Positions 43,910-53,219 of a DNA stretch of 64,000 bases are shown here, in pieces (within the stretch, counting starts at the first letter, position 1; each line of letters starts with the position of its first letter). The notes below the pieces were generated by a model. It was given only the letters and a program-made list of their open reading frames with translations. It was not told the origin of the DNA and searched no databases. The position numbers were made by a program, and so were the translations under genes. This DNA is from Buttiauxella gaviniae. GTDB lineage: Bacteria; Pseudomonadota; Gammaproteobacteria; Enterobacterales; Enterobacteriaceae. The stretch is taken from positions 2,666,001 to 2,730,000 of the forward strand of contig NZ_JBFMVT010000002.1 in NCBI RefSeq assembly GCF_040786275.1. The letters are read 5' to 3'.

Positions 43910-44029
43910 TTAATTGCCCAAATTCAGCACGAACAGAACCGTGATATCAGAAATATTCCAGCCACCATGATTCAGCGCTATTGCCGAACCGAACACAAGG
44001 ATAAGCGTGTAGAGCAGACGCATTTCCAT
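43910..44029 (-). CDS. Candidate small hydrophobic protein (39 aa)
   Basis: A short minus-strand ORF that is not a known gene to me. The peptide begins MEMRLLYTLILVFGSAIALN, continues with a polar HGGWNISD stretch and ends TVLFVLNLGN. It thus has one clear hydrophobic segment (residues about 4-20) and a second shorter one, as in small bacterial membrane proteins. A second in-frame ATG lies at 44023. A partial GGAA site is 8 bases before the first ATG. A hairpin with a T run follows at once. It may be a real small gene or chance; the terminator placement favours a gene. Confidence 0.45.
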   Translation of the reverse strand: MEMRLLYTLILVFGSAIALNHGGWNISDITVLFVLNLGN

Positions 44030-44344
44030 TGCGTAATTCCATAGCAACTACGGAGGTTCCTTCTCCACCGGGAAAGGCAGAACCAGGCAAGTGTTTTGGA
44101 GCTTGCCACGTAGCGTTAAGGAACTGCTTCCAGGTCCGGTGACTGGTTGCTACACCAGCGAAACAGACCGGTACCGAATCTAAAGTAAAGTTAACCGCCT
44201 GGAAATCAGTATTTAGATTTTGCAGCGCGTTACATCAGTTTTTCGATAGCAGTACGCAAAATCTACAGTTGCTATTGCACTCAAACTTTTTTGTGGGCAA
44301 TATTTCTCTCGTTTGGGGCTTGCCACATACTTTTCCTCATCTTG

Positions 44345-44392
44345 TGCTACCATTTTGAGGAGACAAACTAACCGCCGGAAGGCGGTTTTTTT
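44345..44392 (+). ncRNA. Candidate short transcript: extended -10 then terminator
   Basis: TGCTACCAT at 44345-44353 is an extended -10 element without a well-placed -35. About 20 bases later AACCGCC-GGAA-GGCGGTT with a T run (44370-44392) forms a strong terminator. A transcript of roughly 30-35 bases would result. It could equally be the terminator of an unseen upstream RNA. Confidence 0.25.
44370..44392 (+). terminator. Rho-independent terminator upstream of acnB
   Basis: Seven-pair stem AACCGCC / GGCGGTT with a GGAA loop and seven or more T. Strong by inspection; the gene it serves is unclear. Confidence 0.7.
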
Positions 44393-44473
44393 GTGCCTGA
44401 AAGTCATATCGAAACGTAATATTTTGCCCTTAACGATTCAGCAAGTATTTAATGTTGCTTTTTTGTAAACACA

Positions 44474-44502
44474 TTCACCCTCCCTGAAAATCCTGCTATG
44501 CT
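44474..44502 (+). promoter_or_regulatory. Candidate acnB promoter
   Basis: TTCACC at 44474-44479, a 17-base spacer and an extended -10 TGCTATGCT ending at 44502. It implies an mRNA leader of about 95 bases containing a GC-rich hairpin (GCCCG...CGGGC). Confidence 0.5.
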
Positions 44503-44604
44503 GCCCGTCGCGGAACCGGGCATTGACCCTACAAACTGCTGTCTCACAGGAGCGTGAAGAGAATAGCCGGAACCGAAATGACAATGAGAGCGAGGAGAAC
44601 CGTC

Positions 44605-47202
44605 GTGCTAGAAGAATACCGTAAGCACGTAGCCGAACGTGCTGCAGATGGGATTGTTCCAAAACCTTTAGAAGCATCCCAAATGGCCGCACTGGTCGAG
44701 CTGCTGAAAGCCCCACCAGCGGGTGAAGAAGAATTCCTTTTAGATCTTATTACCAATCGTGTTCCGCCAGGCGTTGATGAAGCCGCCTACGTTAAAGCCG
44801 GTTTCCTGGCAGCCCTTGCTAAAGGTGAAGTCACTTCCCCGTTAATCTCCCCTGAGAAAGCTGTAGAACTGCTGGGCACCATGCAGGGCGGTTACAACAT
44901 TCATCCGCTGATTGACGCGCTGGATAGCCAGAAACTTGCACCGATTGCCGCGAAAGCGCTTTCCCATACGCTGCTGATGTTCGACAACTTCTATGATGTA
45001 GAAGAGAAAGCCAAAGCCGGGAATATCCACGCGCAGCAGGTTCTGAAATCCTGGGCCGACGCGGAGTGGTTCCTGTCGCGTCCGAAACTTGCCGAAAAAA
45101 TCACCGTTACCGTTTTCAAAGTTACCGGTGAAACTAACACCGATGACCTGTCTCCGGCGCCTGACGCCTGGTCCCGCCCGGATATCCCTCTGCACGCGTT
45201 GGCGATGCTGAAAAACGCCCGCGAAGGTATCGAGCCGGATCAAGCTGGCAGCGTGGGTCCGATCAAACAGATCGAAGCTTTAAACAAGAAAGGTTTCCCG
45301 CTGGCCTACGTTGGCGATGTTGTGGGGACCGGTTCTTCACGCAAATCCGCCACCAACTCCGTGCTGTGGTTTATGGGTGACGACATCCCTAATGTGCCGA
45401 ATAAGCGCGGCGGCGGTGTGGTTCTGGGCGGTAAAATTGCGCCAATCTTCTTTAACACTATGGAAGATGCCGGCGCGCTGCCAATCGAAGTGGACGTGAA
45501 TAACCTGAATATGGGCGATGTGATCGACATCTATCCGTATAAAGGCGAAGTGCGTCACCACGAAACCAACGAATTAATCGCGAACTTTGAGCTGAAAACC
45601 GATGTGTTGCTGGATGAAGTTCGTGCGGGTGGTCGTATTCCGCTGATCATCGGTCGCGGTTTGACGACCAAAGCGCGTGAAGCGCTGAGTCTGCCGCACA
45701 GCGAGGTATTCGTTAAGGCGAAAGATGTGGCTGCCAGCACGCGTGGCTTCTCGCTTGCACAGAAAATGGTTGGCCGCGCCTGCGGCGTAGCAGGTATTCG
45801 CCCGAACCAGTACTGCGAACCGAAAATGACGTCTGTGGGTTCACAGGACACCACCGGTCCAATGACCCGTGATGAACTGAAAGACCTGGCCTGCCTGGGC
45901 TTCTCGGCTGATTTGGTGATGCAGTCCTTCTGCCACACAGCGGCGTATCCTAAGCCGGTCGATGTGACCACTCACCACACGCTGCCAGACTTCATTATGA
46001 ACCGCGGCGGCGTGTCGCTGCGTCCTGGCGACGGTGTTATCCACTCCTGGCTGAACCGCATGCTGCTGCCTGATACCGTGGGCACCGGTGGCGATTCCCA
46101 TACCCGTTTCCCAATCGGGATTTCCTTCCCGGCGGGTTCTGGTCTGGTGGCGTTTGCGGCGGCAACCGGCGTTATGCCGCTGGATATGCCTGAGTCGGTA
46201 CTGGTGCGCTTCAAAGGTAAAATGCAGCCGGGTATCACCCTGCGCGACCTGGTTCACGCCATCCCGCTTTATGCGATCAAACAAGGTCTGCTGACCGTTG
46301 AGAAGAAGGGTAAGAAAAACATCTTCTCGGGTCGTATCCTGGAAATCGAAGGTCTACCAACGCTGAAAGTTGAGCAGGCGTTTGAACTGACCGATGCTTC
46401 TGCAGAGCGTTCTGCGGCGGGCTGTACCATCAAATTAGATCGTGAGCCGATCGAAGAGTATCTGAACTCCAACATCGTGCTGCTGAAGTGGATGATCGCA
46501 GAAGGTTATGGCGATCGTCGCACCCTTGAGCGCCGTATTCAGGGCATGGAAAAATGGCTGGCCGATCCGCAACTGATGGAAGCCGATGCCGATGCGGAAT
46601 ACGCTGAGATCATTGAAATCGATCTGAACGATATCAAAGAGCCAATTCTGTGCGCACCAAACGATCCGGACGATGCGCGTCTGCTGTCTGATGTGGCTGG
46701 CGAGAAAATCGATGAAGTGTTTATCGGTTCCTGCATGACCAACATCGGCCACTTCCGCGCGGCGGGTAAACTGCTCGATAGCCACAAAGGCCAACTGCCA
46801 ACTCGCCTGTGGGTGGCTCCGCCAACGCGTATGGATGCCGCTCAGTTGACTGAGGAAGGTTACTACAGCGTGTTTGGTAAGAGCGGGGCGCGTATCGAAA
46901 TCCCAGGCTGTTCACTGTGCATGGGTAACCAGGCGCGTGTGGCTGACGGCGCAACCGTGGTTTCAACGTCTACGCGTAACTTCCCGAACCGTTTAGGTAC
47001 CGGGGCTAACGTCTTCCTGGCTTCCGCAGAGCTGGCCGCAGTGGCTTCCCTGCTGGGCAAACTGCCAACGCCTGACGAATACCAGACCTTTATGGCACAG
47101 GTCGATAAGACCGCGGTAGACACCTACCGTTACCTGAACTTCGACCAGCTTTCCCAGTACACCGAGAAAGCAGACGGCGTGATTTTCCAGACTGCCGTTT
47201 AA
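44605..47202 (+). CDS. acnB: AcnB, aconitate hydratase B
   Basis: Main TCA-cycle aconitase; isomerises citrate and isocitrate and as apoprotein binds mRNA. The start is GTG at 44605, which follows GAGGAGAA and gives 865 aa, the E. coli length. An ATG frame open from 44554 is not conserved. The N-terminal HEAT-like domain comes first, then the swivel domain ([16 protein letters not shown]). Cluster cysteines are seen in [10 protein letters not shown] and GCSLCMGN. Confidence 0.98.
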   Translation: MLEEYRKHVAERAADGIVPKPLEASQMAALVELLKAPPAGEEEFLLDLITNRVPPGVDEAAYVKAGFLAALAKGEVTSPLISPEKAVELLGTMQGGYNIHPLIDALDSQKLAPIAAKALSHTLLMFDNFYDVEEKAKAGNIHAQQVLKSWADAEWFLSRPKLAEKITVTVFKVTGETNTDDLSPAPDAWSRPDIPLHALAMLKNAREGIEPDQAGSVGPIKQIEALNKKGFPLAYVGDVVGTGSSRKSATNSVLWFMGDDIPNVPNKRGGGVVLGGKIAPIFFNTMEDAGALPIEVDVNNLNMGDVIDIYPYKGEVRHHETNELIANFELKTDVLLDEVRAGGRIPLIIGRGLTTKAREALSLPHSEVFVKAKDVAASTRGFSLAQKMVGRACGVAGIRPNQYCEPKMTSVGSQDTTGPMTRDELKDLACLGFSADLVMQSFCHTAAYPKPVDVTTHHTLPDFIMNRGGVSLRPGDGVIHSWLNRMLLPDTVGTGGDSHTRFPIGISFPAGSGLVAFAAATGVMPLDMPESVLVRFKGKMQPGITLRDLVHAIPLYAIKQGLLTVEKKGKKNIFSGRILEIEGLPTLKVEQAFELTDASAERSAAGCTIKLDREPIEEYLNSNIVLLKWMIAEGYGDRRTLERRIQGMEKWLADPQLMEADADAEYAEIIEIDLNDIKEPILCAPNDPDDARLLSDVAGEKIDEVFIGSCMTNIGHFRAAGKLLDSHKGQLPTRLWVAPPTRMDAAQLTEEGYYSVFGKSGARIEIPGCSLCMGNQARVADGATVVSTSTRNFPNRLGTGANVFLASAELAAVASLLGKLPTPDEYQTFMAQVDKTAVDTYRYLNFDQLSQYTEKADGVIFQTAV

Positions 47203-47212
47203 AATCCAGATA

Positions 47213-47262
47213 CCCTCACTCTCTTTTCGCCCTCTCTCTGTGGGAGAGGGCCGGAGTGAGGG
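47213..47262 (+). terminator. Nested palindrome after acnB
   Basis: Outer arms CCCTCACTC / GAGTGAGGG and inner arms CCCTCTC / GAGAGGG. The type is common in enterobacterial intergenic regions and may act as a terminator or mRNA-stabilising 3' end. No long T run. Confidence 0.55.
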
Positions 47263-47403
47263 CTTCATACGACTCACACCCTCATATCCTTTTATTTCCC
47301 AATCCTTCTCTTTACCACGCTGTTTTTCGCGCACTTTGCTGCGATAATTACTCTATACGCTAAGGGGCACTGAGCTTCCCAAGGCAAGGTAGAGGAAAAC
47401 ACC

Positions 47404-47769
47404 ATGGAATATGAATTTTTACGCGACGTCACAGGACTTGTGAAAGTGCGTATGTCGATGGGTCACGAAGTTGTGGGCCATTGGTTTAACGAAGAAGTAA
47501 AAGATAATCTTGCCCTGCTCGATGAAGTCGAAGAGGCAGCAAATTCAGTGAAGGGTAGCGAGCGCCAGTGGCAGCGTACCGGGCATGAATATACGCTGTG
47601 GCTCGACGGGGAAGAGGTGATGATCCGCGCTAATCAACTGGAAATTTCAGGTGATGAAATGGAAGAGGGGATGAACTACTACGACGAAGAGAGTTTATCT
47701 TTTTGCGGGGTTGAAGATTTTATGCAGGTCATTAACGCCTATCGCGAATTTGTTGCGCAGCACCGATAA
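47404..47769 (+). CDS. yacL: YacL, UPF0231 family protein
   Basis: 121 aa acidic protein matching E. coli YacL (UPF0231) from [22 protein letters not shown] onward. No membrane segment or catalytic motif is visible, and the function is unknown. GAGGAAAA precedes the ATG. In E. coli speD follows convergently; here the next gene is yacC. Confidence 0.93.
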   Translation: MEYEFLRDVTGLVKVRMSMGHEVVGHWFNEEVKDNLALLDEVEEAANSVKGSERQWQRTGHEYTLWLDGEEVMIRANQLEISGDEMEEGMNYYDEESLSFCGVEDFMQVINAYREFVAQHR

Positions 47770-47785
47770 TCTTTTTCCAGTGCGT

Positions 47786-47817
47786 GTCCCAAAAGCCTGG
47801 TTGGGAACTTTTGGGAC
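47786..47817. repeat. Inverted repeat between yacL and yacC
   Basis: Perfect 9-base arms GTCCCAAAA (47786-47794) and TTTTGGGAC (47809-47817). It sits where speD and speE are found in E. coli and may be a convergent terminator. Confidence 0.5.
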
Positions 47818-47840
47818 GTCGCCATAACACTCAAAAACGC

Positions 47841-48188
47841 TTACTTCACGTAGGCAAGTAAGCTGAGCGAGTCTCTTGCGAGGGACTTACATTTGTTCGC
47901 CGTCGGAATCCCAATCCCGCTTAGATCGCGGTAACTGTCTTCACCCAGCGCTTTCATATTAAAACTATCGTAATTGCTCAAATCCCACTGGTTTTGTTGG
48001 GCAAAAAAGACCAGGGCGCGACGAATTTGTCCGTTAGGCAGGTTTTGGTAGCCACAATCATTTTTCAGGAACACAAACACCGCAGTAAGATCGGCCATAT
48101 CTTCTGCTTCGGATTCGCTAAGTGCCTGACTGCTGGTGGAAAAAGCCAGCAACAACCCCAGCAATAATGCCCTCACTCCCATCTTCAT
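47841..48188 (-). CDS. yacC: YacC, PulS/OutS-like periplasmic protein
   Basis: About 115 aa. The frame is open from a GTG at 48200; the ATG at 48188 is preferred because GGTAG lies just upstream and the resulting N-terminus (MKMGVRALLLGLLLAFSTSSQA) is a signal peptide. The mature part (LSESEAEDMADLTAVFVFL and on) is nearly identical to E. coli YacC, with two cysteines. It is related to PulS/OutS pilotins, but the role is unknown. It is divergent from cueO. Confidence 0.92.
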   Translation of the reverse strand: MKMGVRALLLGLLLAFSTSSQALSESEAEDMADLTAVFVFLKNDCGYQNLPNGQIRRALVFFAQQNQWDLSNYDSFNMKALGEDSYRDLSGIGIPTANKCKSLARDSLSLLAYVK

Positions 48189-48325
48189 CACATCTACCAC
48201 TTTTTATCAGATACGAAACGTTATCACAGTTAAATGAGACGCGACGAGATTTATTCATCGCTCTAAACCCTTTAGCATTTGAGTGCAGCCAACACCCCTG
48301 CCGCTTGAAGGATGATGGGTAAAAC

Positions 48326-48356
48326 TTGACCTTCCCGTAAGGGGAGGGTTTATGCT
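48326..48356 (+). promoter_or_regulatory. CueR-type promoter of cueO
   Basis: TTGACC at 48326-48331 and TATGCT at 48351-48356 are separated by 19 bases, the overlong spacer of MerR-family promoters. The spacer holds the dyad ACCTTCCC (48329-48336) / GGGAGGGT (48342-48349), as in CueR operators, so copper should induce cueO. Confidence 0.85.
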
Positions 48357-48389
48357 CATTAGCACGCCTGCTAATGAAAGGAACTGAAT

Positions 48390-49964
48390 ATGCATCGCCG
48401 TGATTTTCTAAAATATTCTGCTGCTATTGGCGCATTTAGCGCGCTGCCGCTCTGGAGCCGAGCGGCATTGGCCGCCGATAGACCCACATTACCGATCCCC
48501 GGACTTCTCTCCCCAGATGCAAAGAATAGCATCCGTTTAACGGTGCAAGCGGGCAAAAGCACCTTCAATGGAAAAACTGCCACGACCTGGGGCTATAACG
48601 GCAACTTATTGGGGCCAGCTTTGCAACTGACACAGGGCGAAGCGGTGACCGTTGAGATTAATAATAGCCTGGCAGAAGAAACCACGGTGCACTGGCACGG
48701 TTTAGAAATTCCCGGTGATGTTGACGGTGGGCCGCAGGGGGTGATTGCCTCAGGCGGCAAGCGCACCGTGAAATTTACCCCGCAACAACAGGCGGCAACC
48801 TGCTGGTTCCACCCGCACCAGCACGGTAAAACCGGCCATCAGGTCGCGATGGGTCTTGCAGGCCTGGTATTAATTGAAGATAACGAAAGCCGTGCGCTGC
48901 GCCTGCCGAAACAGTGGGGCATCGATGATGTACCGCTGATTATCCAGGACAAGCGTTTTGGCGCTGACGGGCAAATTGATTACCAGTTGGATATGATGAG
49001 CGCCGCCGTAGGCTGGTTTGGCGACACCCTGTTGTGCAATGGGGTGACTTATCCGCAACATGCGAATCCGCGTGGCTGGTTGCGTCTGCGTCTGCTGAAC
49101 GGTTGTAACGCCCGTTCGCTGAATATTGCCGCGAGCGATAACCGCCCGCTGTATGTCATCGCCAGCGACGGCGGTTTACTGGCAGAGCCGGTTAAAGTCA
49201 CCGAACTACCGATGCTGATGGGCGAGCGCTTCGAAGTGCTGGTGGATACCCGCGATGGAAAAGCGTTTGATATCGTCACGCTGCCGGTGAAACAAATGGG
49301 AATGACGGTTGCGCCTTTCGACAAACCGCAGCCAGTGGCGCGCATCCAGCCGCTGAGGATTCAGGGCTCAGGCGAACTGCCGGATAAACTGGTTAACATC
49401 CCTGCGCTCCCTAATCTTGATGGAATGACCGAACGCTGGCTGCAACTGATGATGGATCCCATGCTGGATATGATGGGCATGCAGGCGCTGATGGAAAAAT
49501 ATGGCCCGCAGGCGATGGCGGGCATGAACATGGCCGGGCATGGCAATATGGGGAATATGGGGCACGGAAATATGAACCATGGCGGCATGAATCACGGCAA
49601 AATGGGGGCAGGTTTTGATTTCCTCCATGCCAACAAAATTAATGGCAAAGCGTTTGATATGAATACCCCGGCGTTTGCTGCTGAGAAAGGCAAATACGAG
49701 AAATGGACGATTTCTGGTGAAGGCGACATGATGCTGCATCCGTTCCATATTCACGGTACGCAGTTCCGTATTCTGAGTGAAAACGGCCAGCCGGTTGCGG
49801 CTCATCGCCAGGGCTGGAAAGATACGGTTCGAGTAGAAGGCGGGCGCAGTGAAGTGTTAGTGCGTTTTGATCATGCTGCTTCGAAGGATCAGGCGTATAT
49901 GGCGCACTGCCATCTACTGGAACATGAAGATACCGGCATGATGCTTGGGTTTACGGTGGCGTAA
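48390..49964 (+). CDS. cueO: CueO, periplasmic multicopper oxidase
   Basis: Oxidises Cu(I) and protects the periplasm. The 524 aa precursor begins with a twin-arginine signal ([20 protein letters not shown]). Copper ligand motifs are [30 protein letters not shown] and [14 protein letters not shown]. The Met/His-rich insert (residues about 352-408) that binds substrate copper is present and is somewhat longer in His and Asn than in E. coli (516 aa). A CueR-type promoter precedes it. Confidence 0.97.
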   Translation: MHRRDFLKYSAAIGAFSALPLWSRAALAADRPTLPIPGLLSPDAKNSIRLTVQAGKSTFNGKTATTWGYNGNLLGPALQLTQGEAVTVEINNSLAEETTVHWHGLEIPGDVDGGPQGVIASGGKRTVKFTPQQQAATCWFHPHQHGKTGHQVAMGLAGLVLIEDNESRALRLPKQWGIDDVPLIIQDKRFGADGQIDYQLDMMSAAVGWFGDTLLCNGVTYPQHANPRGWLRLRLLNGCNARSLNIAASDNRPLYVIASDGGLLAEPVKVTELPMLMGERFEVLVDTRDGKAFDIVTLPVKQMGMTVAPFDKPQPVARIQPLRIQGSGELPDKLVNIPALPNLDGMTERWLQLMMDPMLDMMGMQALMEKYGPQAMAGMNMAGHGNMGNMGHGNMNHGGMNHGKMGAGFDFLHANKINGKAFDMNTPAFAAEKGKYEKWTISGEGDMMLHPFHIHGTQFRILSENGQPVAAHRQGWKDTVRVEGGRSEVLVRFDHAASKDQAYMAHCHLLEHEDTGMMLGFTVA

Positions 49965-49968
49965 AAAA

Positions 49969-49998
49969 GGCGGATGAACAGAAGTCTGTTCATCCGCC
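49969..49998 (-). terminator. Terminator of gcd
   Basis: Perfect 13-base stem GGCGGATGAACAG / CTGTTCATCCGCC with a 4-base loop. On the minus strand it is followed by a run of six T, so it stops leftward transcripts from gcd. Confidence 0.7.
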
Positions 49999-50008
49999 AG
50001 TTTCGTAG

Positions 50009-50041
50009 GTCGGATGGCGCTGCGCCATCCGACTGTTTTTT
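50009..50041 (+). terminator. REP-like terminator of cueO
   Basis: Perfect 11-base stem GTCGGATGGCG / CGCCATCCGAC, loop CTG, followed by TGTTTTTT. The stem is REP-like in sequence and overlaps the gcd stop codon. It terminates rightward transcription. Confidence 0.75.
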
Positions 50042-52418
50042 ACTTCGCGCCGTCCGGCAAAGCATAAGCGACAATATAATCGCCCATCTTCGTACCGAAT
50101 GAACCGTGACCCCCTGCGGAAATCACCACGTATTGCTTACCGTTTACTTCATACGTCATCGGCGTTGCTTGCCCACCGGCTGGCAGACGCGCTTCCCAAA
50201 GTTTGTCACCATTGCTCATGTTATAGGCGCGCAGATAGTTGTCTGCGGTTGCGCCAATAAACAGCACGTTACCCGCCGTAGAAATCGGACCGCCCAGCAT
50301 CGGCATCCCCATTTTAAACGGCAGTGGAAGCGGTGAGCTGTCGCGCACGGTGCCGATACGTTTTTTCCATACCACTTCGTTGGTTTTCAAATCTACCGCA
50401 GAAATGTAGCCCCACGCCGGTTGCTTACACGGTAAGCCAAACGGAGAGAGGAACGGATTAAGTGTTACGCCATATGGCACGCCGTACTGCGGCTGAATGC
50501 CTGATTCAGACCCGGTACCTTTTGCATCTTTCGGCGGCTCCATCGGGTTGCCAGGGCCGCGCGGCATCAGCTTAGAAACAAACGGCAGCGCCATTGGGTT
50601 AGCAATCGCGACCTGGCGGTTTGGATCGACAGAAATCCCGCCCCACTCAAACATGCCCAGGTTACCCGGGAACACCAGCGTGCCTTGCTCAGACGGCGGT
50701 GTGAAGATGCCTTCATAACGCAGTTTGTGGAAGATAATGCGGCAGACCATCTGGTCGTAAAGGGTCGCACCCCACATATCCGCCCCGCTGAGATCTTTCT
50801 TCGGACGGAAGCTCAGGTCGGAGAACGGCTGAGTGGGAGTCACATAATCGCCTTTAGCAGCACCTTGCGGCACCGGTTTTTCCGGAGCCGGAACCACCAG
50901 TTTGCCGTCACGACGATCCAGCACAAAGATGTTGCCGGTTTTCGCTGGGGCATAGATGACCGGAATCACGTTACCGTTCTTATCGCTGATATCCGCAAGC
51001 GTGGGCTGGGAAGGCATGTCCATATCCCACAGGTCATGGTGAACCGTTTGATATGACCAGGCCAGTTTCCCGGTTGTGGCATTCAGCGCCACAATGCTGC
51101 TGGCGTAACGCTCTTGCTCCGGCGTACGGTTACCGCCCCAGATATCTGGCGTGGTGACGCCCATCGGCAGATACACCAAATCCAGCTTCGCATCATAGGC
51201 CGCAGGTGCCCATGAGTTAGGTGAGTTCACGGTAAAATGATGCTCGTCCCCTGGAATGGTATTCGGATCTTTCGCGCCCGGGTCGAAGGCCCACAGCAGT
51301 TTGCCGCTGTTCACATCAAAGCCACGGATCACGCCAGATGGCTCGCGCGTTGAGTAGTTGTCCGTTACGGCACCGGCAATCACAATCACTTTATCGGTGA
51401 TAATTGGCGGCGAGGTAGGCTCGTACATACCCGGCGTAGTCACCGGCATATTGGTTTGCAGATTCAGAATGCCTTTGTTAGCGAAGCTTTCGCAAAGCTG
51501 GCCGTTATCGGCGTTAATGGCAAACAGGCGGCCATCATTCACCGGAAGAATGATTCGGCGTGGGCAGTCTGAAACTCCATCCGGAGTTGCGTTATCCGCT
51601 GTCGCTTCGTGGTAAGAAACGCCACGGCAGGTAACGTGCTGGAACGATGGGTTGGTATCCAGACGCGGATCGAATTTCCACTTCTGCTTACCGGTTGCCG
51701 CATCCAGCGCAAACAGTTGCTGGTGCGCGGTACACAGGTAAAGCGTGTCGCGAATTTTAATCGGCGTGACTTCGTTGGTGATTTCACCCGGATCGGTTGG
51801 GCGTTTTACATCACCAGTCTGGAAAGTCCACGCTTCTTTAAGCTGACCGACGTTTTTATCGTTGATCTGTTTTAAAGGAGAGTAGCGTTGCCCTTCTTGA
51901 TTACGACCATACGCCGGCCAGTCGGCGTCAGGAATGGTGGAAGAGGAGGCCGCTGAAATTTCATTGCTGCTCAGCGTGCCATTGATTTCCTGCGGATCGT
52001 TAAATACCGCCCATGCCAGTGCAACCACGGTAATCGCAAGTACGGCACCCAGCGCTGGAGCCGCACCCGCAGACGGTAGAATCAGATGACGATAAACAAA
52101 CGGCAGCAGAAGCCATACGCCGAAGAAGAACAGCACGTCTAAACGTGGCGTTAATGCCCAGAAATCGAAACCGACTTCCCACACGCTCCACGCCACGGTG
52201 CAAAGCAATAATGCGGCGTAGAGCCAAAGTGCCAGAGCTTTGCGTTGCCAAAGTAACCATGCGGTGATGAGCATCACCACGCCTGCAATTGGGTAGTACC
52301 ATGACCCACCAATTGCCACTAACCATATCCCGCCAATAAATAAATACAGCCCCGTCAATACCGCAAAAAGGGCTGTTAAGGTCGCGATTACCCGCGAACC
52401 TGAGTTAGTTGTTTTCAC
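50040..52418 (-). CDS. gcd: Gcd, PQQ-dependent membrane glucose dehydrogenase
   Basis: Oxidises glucose to gluconolactone in the periplasm and passes electrons to ubiquinone. A GTG start at 52418 (then KTTNSGSRV) is chosen because it aligns with the E. coli start and gives 792 aa. An upstream ATG at 52469 would lie in the promoter and CRP region. Five N-terminal membrane segments (to about residue 145) are followed by the beta-propeller PQQ domain starting DWPAYGRNQEGQRYSPL. No pqq genes are in this window. Confidence 0.95.
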   Translation of the reverse strand: MKTTNSGSRVIATLTALFAVLTGLYLFIGGIWLVAIGGSWYYPIAGVVMLITAWLLWQRKALALWLYAALLLCTVAWSVWEVGFDFWALTPRLDVLFFFGVWLLLPFVYRHLILPSAGAAPALGAVLAITVVALAWAVFNDPQEINGTLSSNEISAASSSTIPDADWPAYGRNQEGQRYSPLKQINDKNVGQLKEAWTFQTGDVKRPTDPGEITNEVTPIKIRDTLYLCTAHQQLFALDAATGKQKWKFDPRLDTNPSFQHVTCRGVSYHEATADNATPDGVSDCPRRIILPVNDGRLFAINADNGQLCESFANKGILNLQTNMPVTTPGMYEPTSPPIITDKVIVIAGAVTDNYSTREPSGVIRGFDVNSGKLLWAFDPGAKDPNTIPGDEHHFTVNSPNSWAPAAYDAKLDLVYLPMGVTTPDIWGGNRTPEQERYASSIVALNATTGKLAWSYQTVHHDLWDMDMPSQPTLADISDKNGNVIPVIYAPAKTGNIFVLDRRDGKLVVPAPEKPVPQGAAKGDYVTPTQPFSDLSFRPKKDLSGADMWGATLYDQMVCRIIFHKLRYEGIFTPPSEQGTLVFPGNLGMFEWGGISVDPNRQVAIANPMALPFVSKLMPRGPGNPMEPPKDAKGTGSESGIQPQYGVPYGVTLNPFLSPFGLPCKQPAWGYISAVDLKTNEVVWKKRIGTVRDSSPLPLPFKMGMPMLGGPISTAGNVLFIGATADNYLRAYNMSNGDKLWEARLPAGGQATPMTYEVNGKQYVVISAGGHGSFGTKMGDYIVAYALPDGAK

Positions 52419-52452
52419 AATTATCACGCTCTTAAAAGTTTGATAGCAATTC

Positions 52453-52458
52453 ATTATA
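52453..52458 (-). promoter_or_regulatory. Candidate gcd -10 element
   Basis: TATAAT on the minus strand, 35 bases upstream of the GTG start. The -35 region is poor and is covered by the CRP site. Confidence 0.45.
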
Positions 52459-52470
52459 GTTATTAACAAC

Positions 52471-52486
52471 TGTGATATTCATCACA
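52471..52486. promoter_or_regulatory. CRP site between gcd and hpt
   Basis: TGTGATATTCATCACA matches both half-sites of TGTGA-N6-TCACA perfectly. It overlaps the -35 region of the candidate gcd promoter, a position that would repress, in line with the known cAMP-CRP repression of E. coli gcd. Confidence 0.8.
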
Positions 52487-52528
52487 TAAATGGCTTTTTT
52501 ACCAATTGGGCACGGGAATGGGTTTTGC

Positions 52529-52537
52529 TGTTATACT
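52529..52537 (+). promoter_or_regulatory. Candidate hpt promoter (extended -10)
   Basis: TGTTATACT is an extended -10 element about 78 bases upstream of hpt. No good -35 at standard spacing. Confidence 0.4.
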
Positions 52538-52614
52538 GCTGGCCTGAATATTTTGTGTTGGCTTAAAATTAACCAACATTAAATGATTTATTTTTAAATC
52601 ATATGGTTATAACT

Positions 52615-53151
52615 ATGAAACATACTGTTGAAGTGATGATCCCCGAAGCGGAGATCAAAGCCCGTATCGCTGAGTTGGGTCGTGAGATCACTGAACATTA
52701 TCGTGATAGCGGTAGTGATATGGTGCTGGTTGGCCTGCTGCGTGGCTCATTTATGTTCATGGCGGATCTGTGCCGTGAAGTGCAAGTGCCTCACGAAGTC
52801 GATTTTATGACCGCTTCCAGCTACGGCAGCGGCATGTCCACCACCCGCGATGTGAAAATCCTCAAAGACCTCGATGAAGATATTCGCGGCAAAGACGTGC
52901 TGATCGTCGAAGATATTATCGATTCCGGTAATACCCTGAGCAAAGTGCGTGAAATTCTTAGCCTGCGCGAGCCTAAGTCGCTGGCTATCTGTACGCTGCT
53001 TGATAAACCTGAACGCCGTGAAGTGGACGTAAACGTTGAGTGGGTAGGTTTCGCCATTCCTGACGAGTTTGTGGTGGGTTATGGTATTGATTACGCTCAG
53101 CGTTATCGCCATCTGCCTTACGTCGGCAAAGTAGTGCTGTTGGACGAGTAA
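52615..53151 (+). CDS. hpt: Hpt, hypoxanthine phosphoribosyltransferase
   Basis: Salvages hypoxanthine (and guanine) with PRPP. The start at 52615 ([15 protein letters not shown]) gives 178 aa, the E. coli length. An in-frame ATG at 52603 is also open, and neither has a good ribosome site. The PRPP-binding motif [17 protein letters not shown] is intact. Its stop is followed by a bidirectional terminator. Confidence 0.96.
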   Translation: MKHTVEVMIPEAEIKARIAELGREITEHYRDSGSDMVLVGLLRGSFMFMADLCREVQVPHEVDFMTASSYGSGMSTTRDVKILKDLDEDIRGKDVLIVEDIIDSGNTLSKVREILSLREPKSLAICTLLDKPERREVDVNVEWVGFAIPDEFVVGYGIDYAQRYRHLPYVGKVVLLDE

Positions 53152-53184
53152 TTTGTCGGGTGCCGTAAGCTTACGCGACCAATG

Positions 53185-53209
53185 AAAAAGGGCCATTAAG
53201 GCCCTTTTT
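53185..53209. terminator. Bidirectional terminator between hpt and can
   Basis: AAAAAGGGCC / GGCCCTTTTT with a 5-base loop: perfect arms, with A and T runs that suit both convergent genes. Confidence 0.85.
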
Positions 53210-53219
53210 GCTATCTGTC

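Larger units (their letters stand above)
44030..44604. other. Upstream region of acnB
   Basis: 575 bases between the small ORF and acnB. It contains an extended -10 element with an immediate terminator (44345-44392) and the acnB promoter (44474-44502). A short imperfect repeat, GCTTGCCAC with similar flanks, occurs near 44101 and 44318. I see no convincing ORF in the rest. Confidence 0.5.

Noticed and set aside
43835-44044. 69-codon plus-strand ORF upstream of acnB
   Set aside because: Opposite to the hydrophobic 39-codon ORF; it has no ribosome site, and its middle is the antisense of that ORF and of its terminator.
47221-47262. Possible ERIC or insertion element after acnB
   Set aside because: It does not match the ERIC core and has no terminal repeats or transposase. 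It is a simple nested palindrome.
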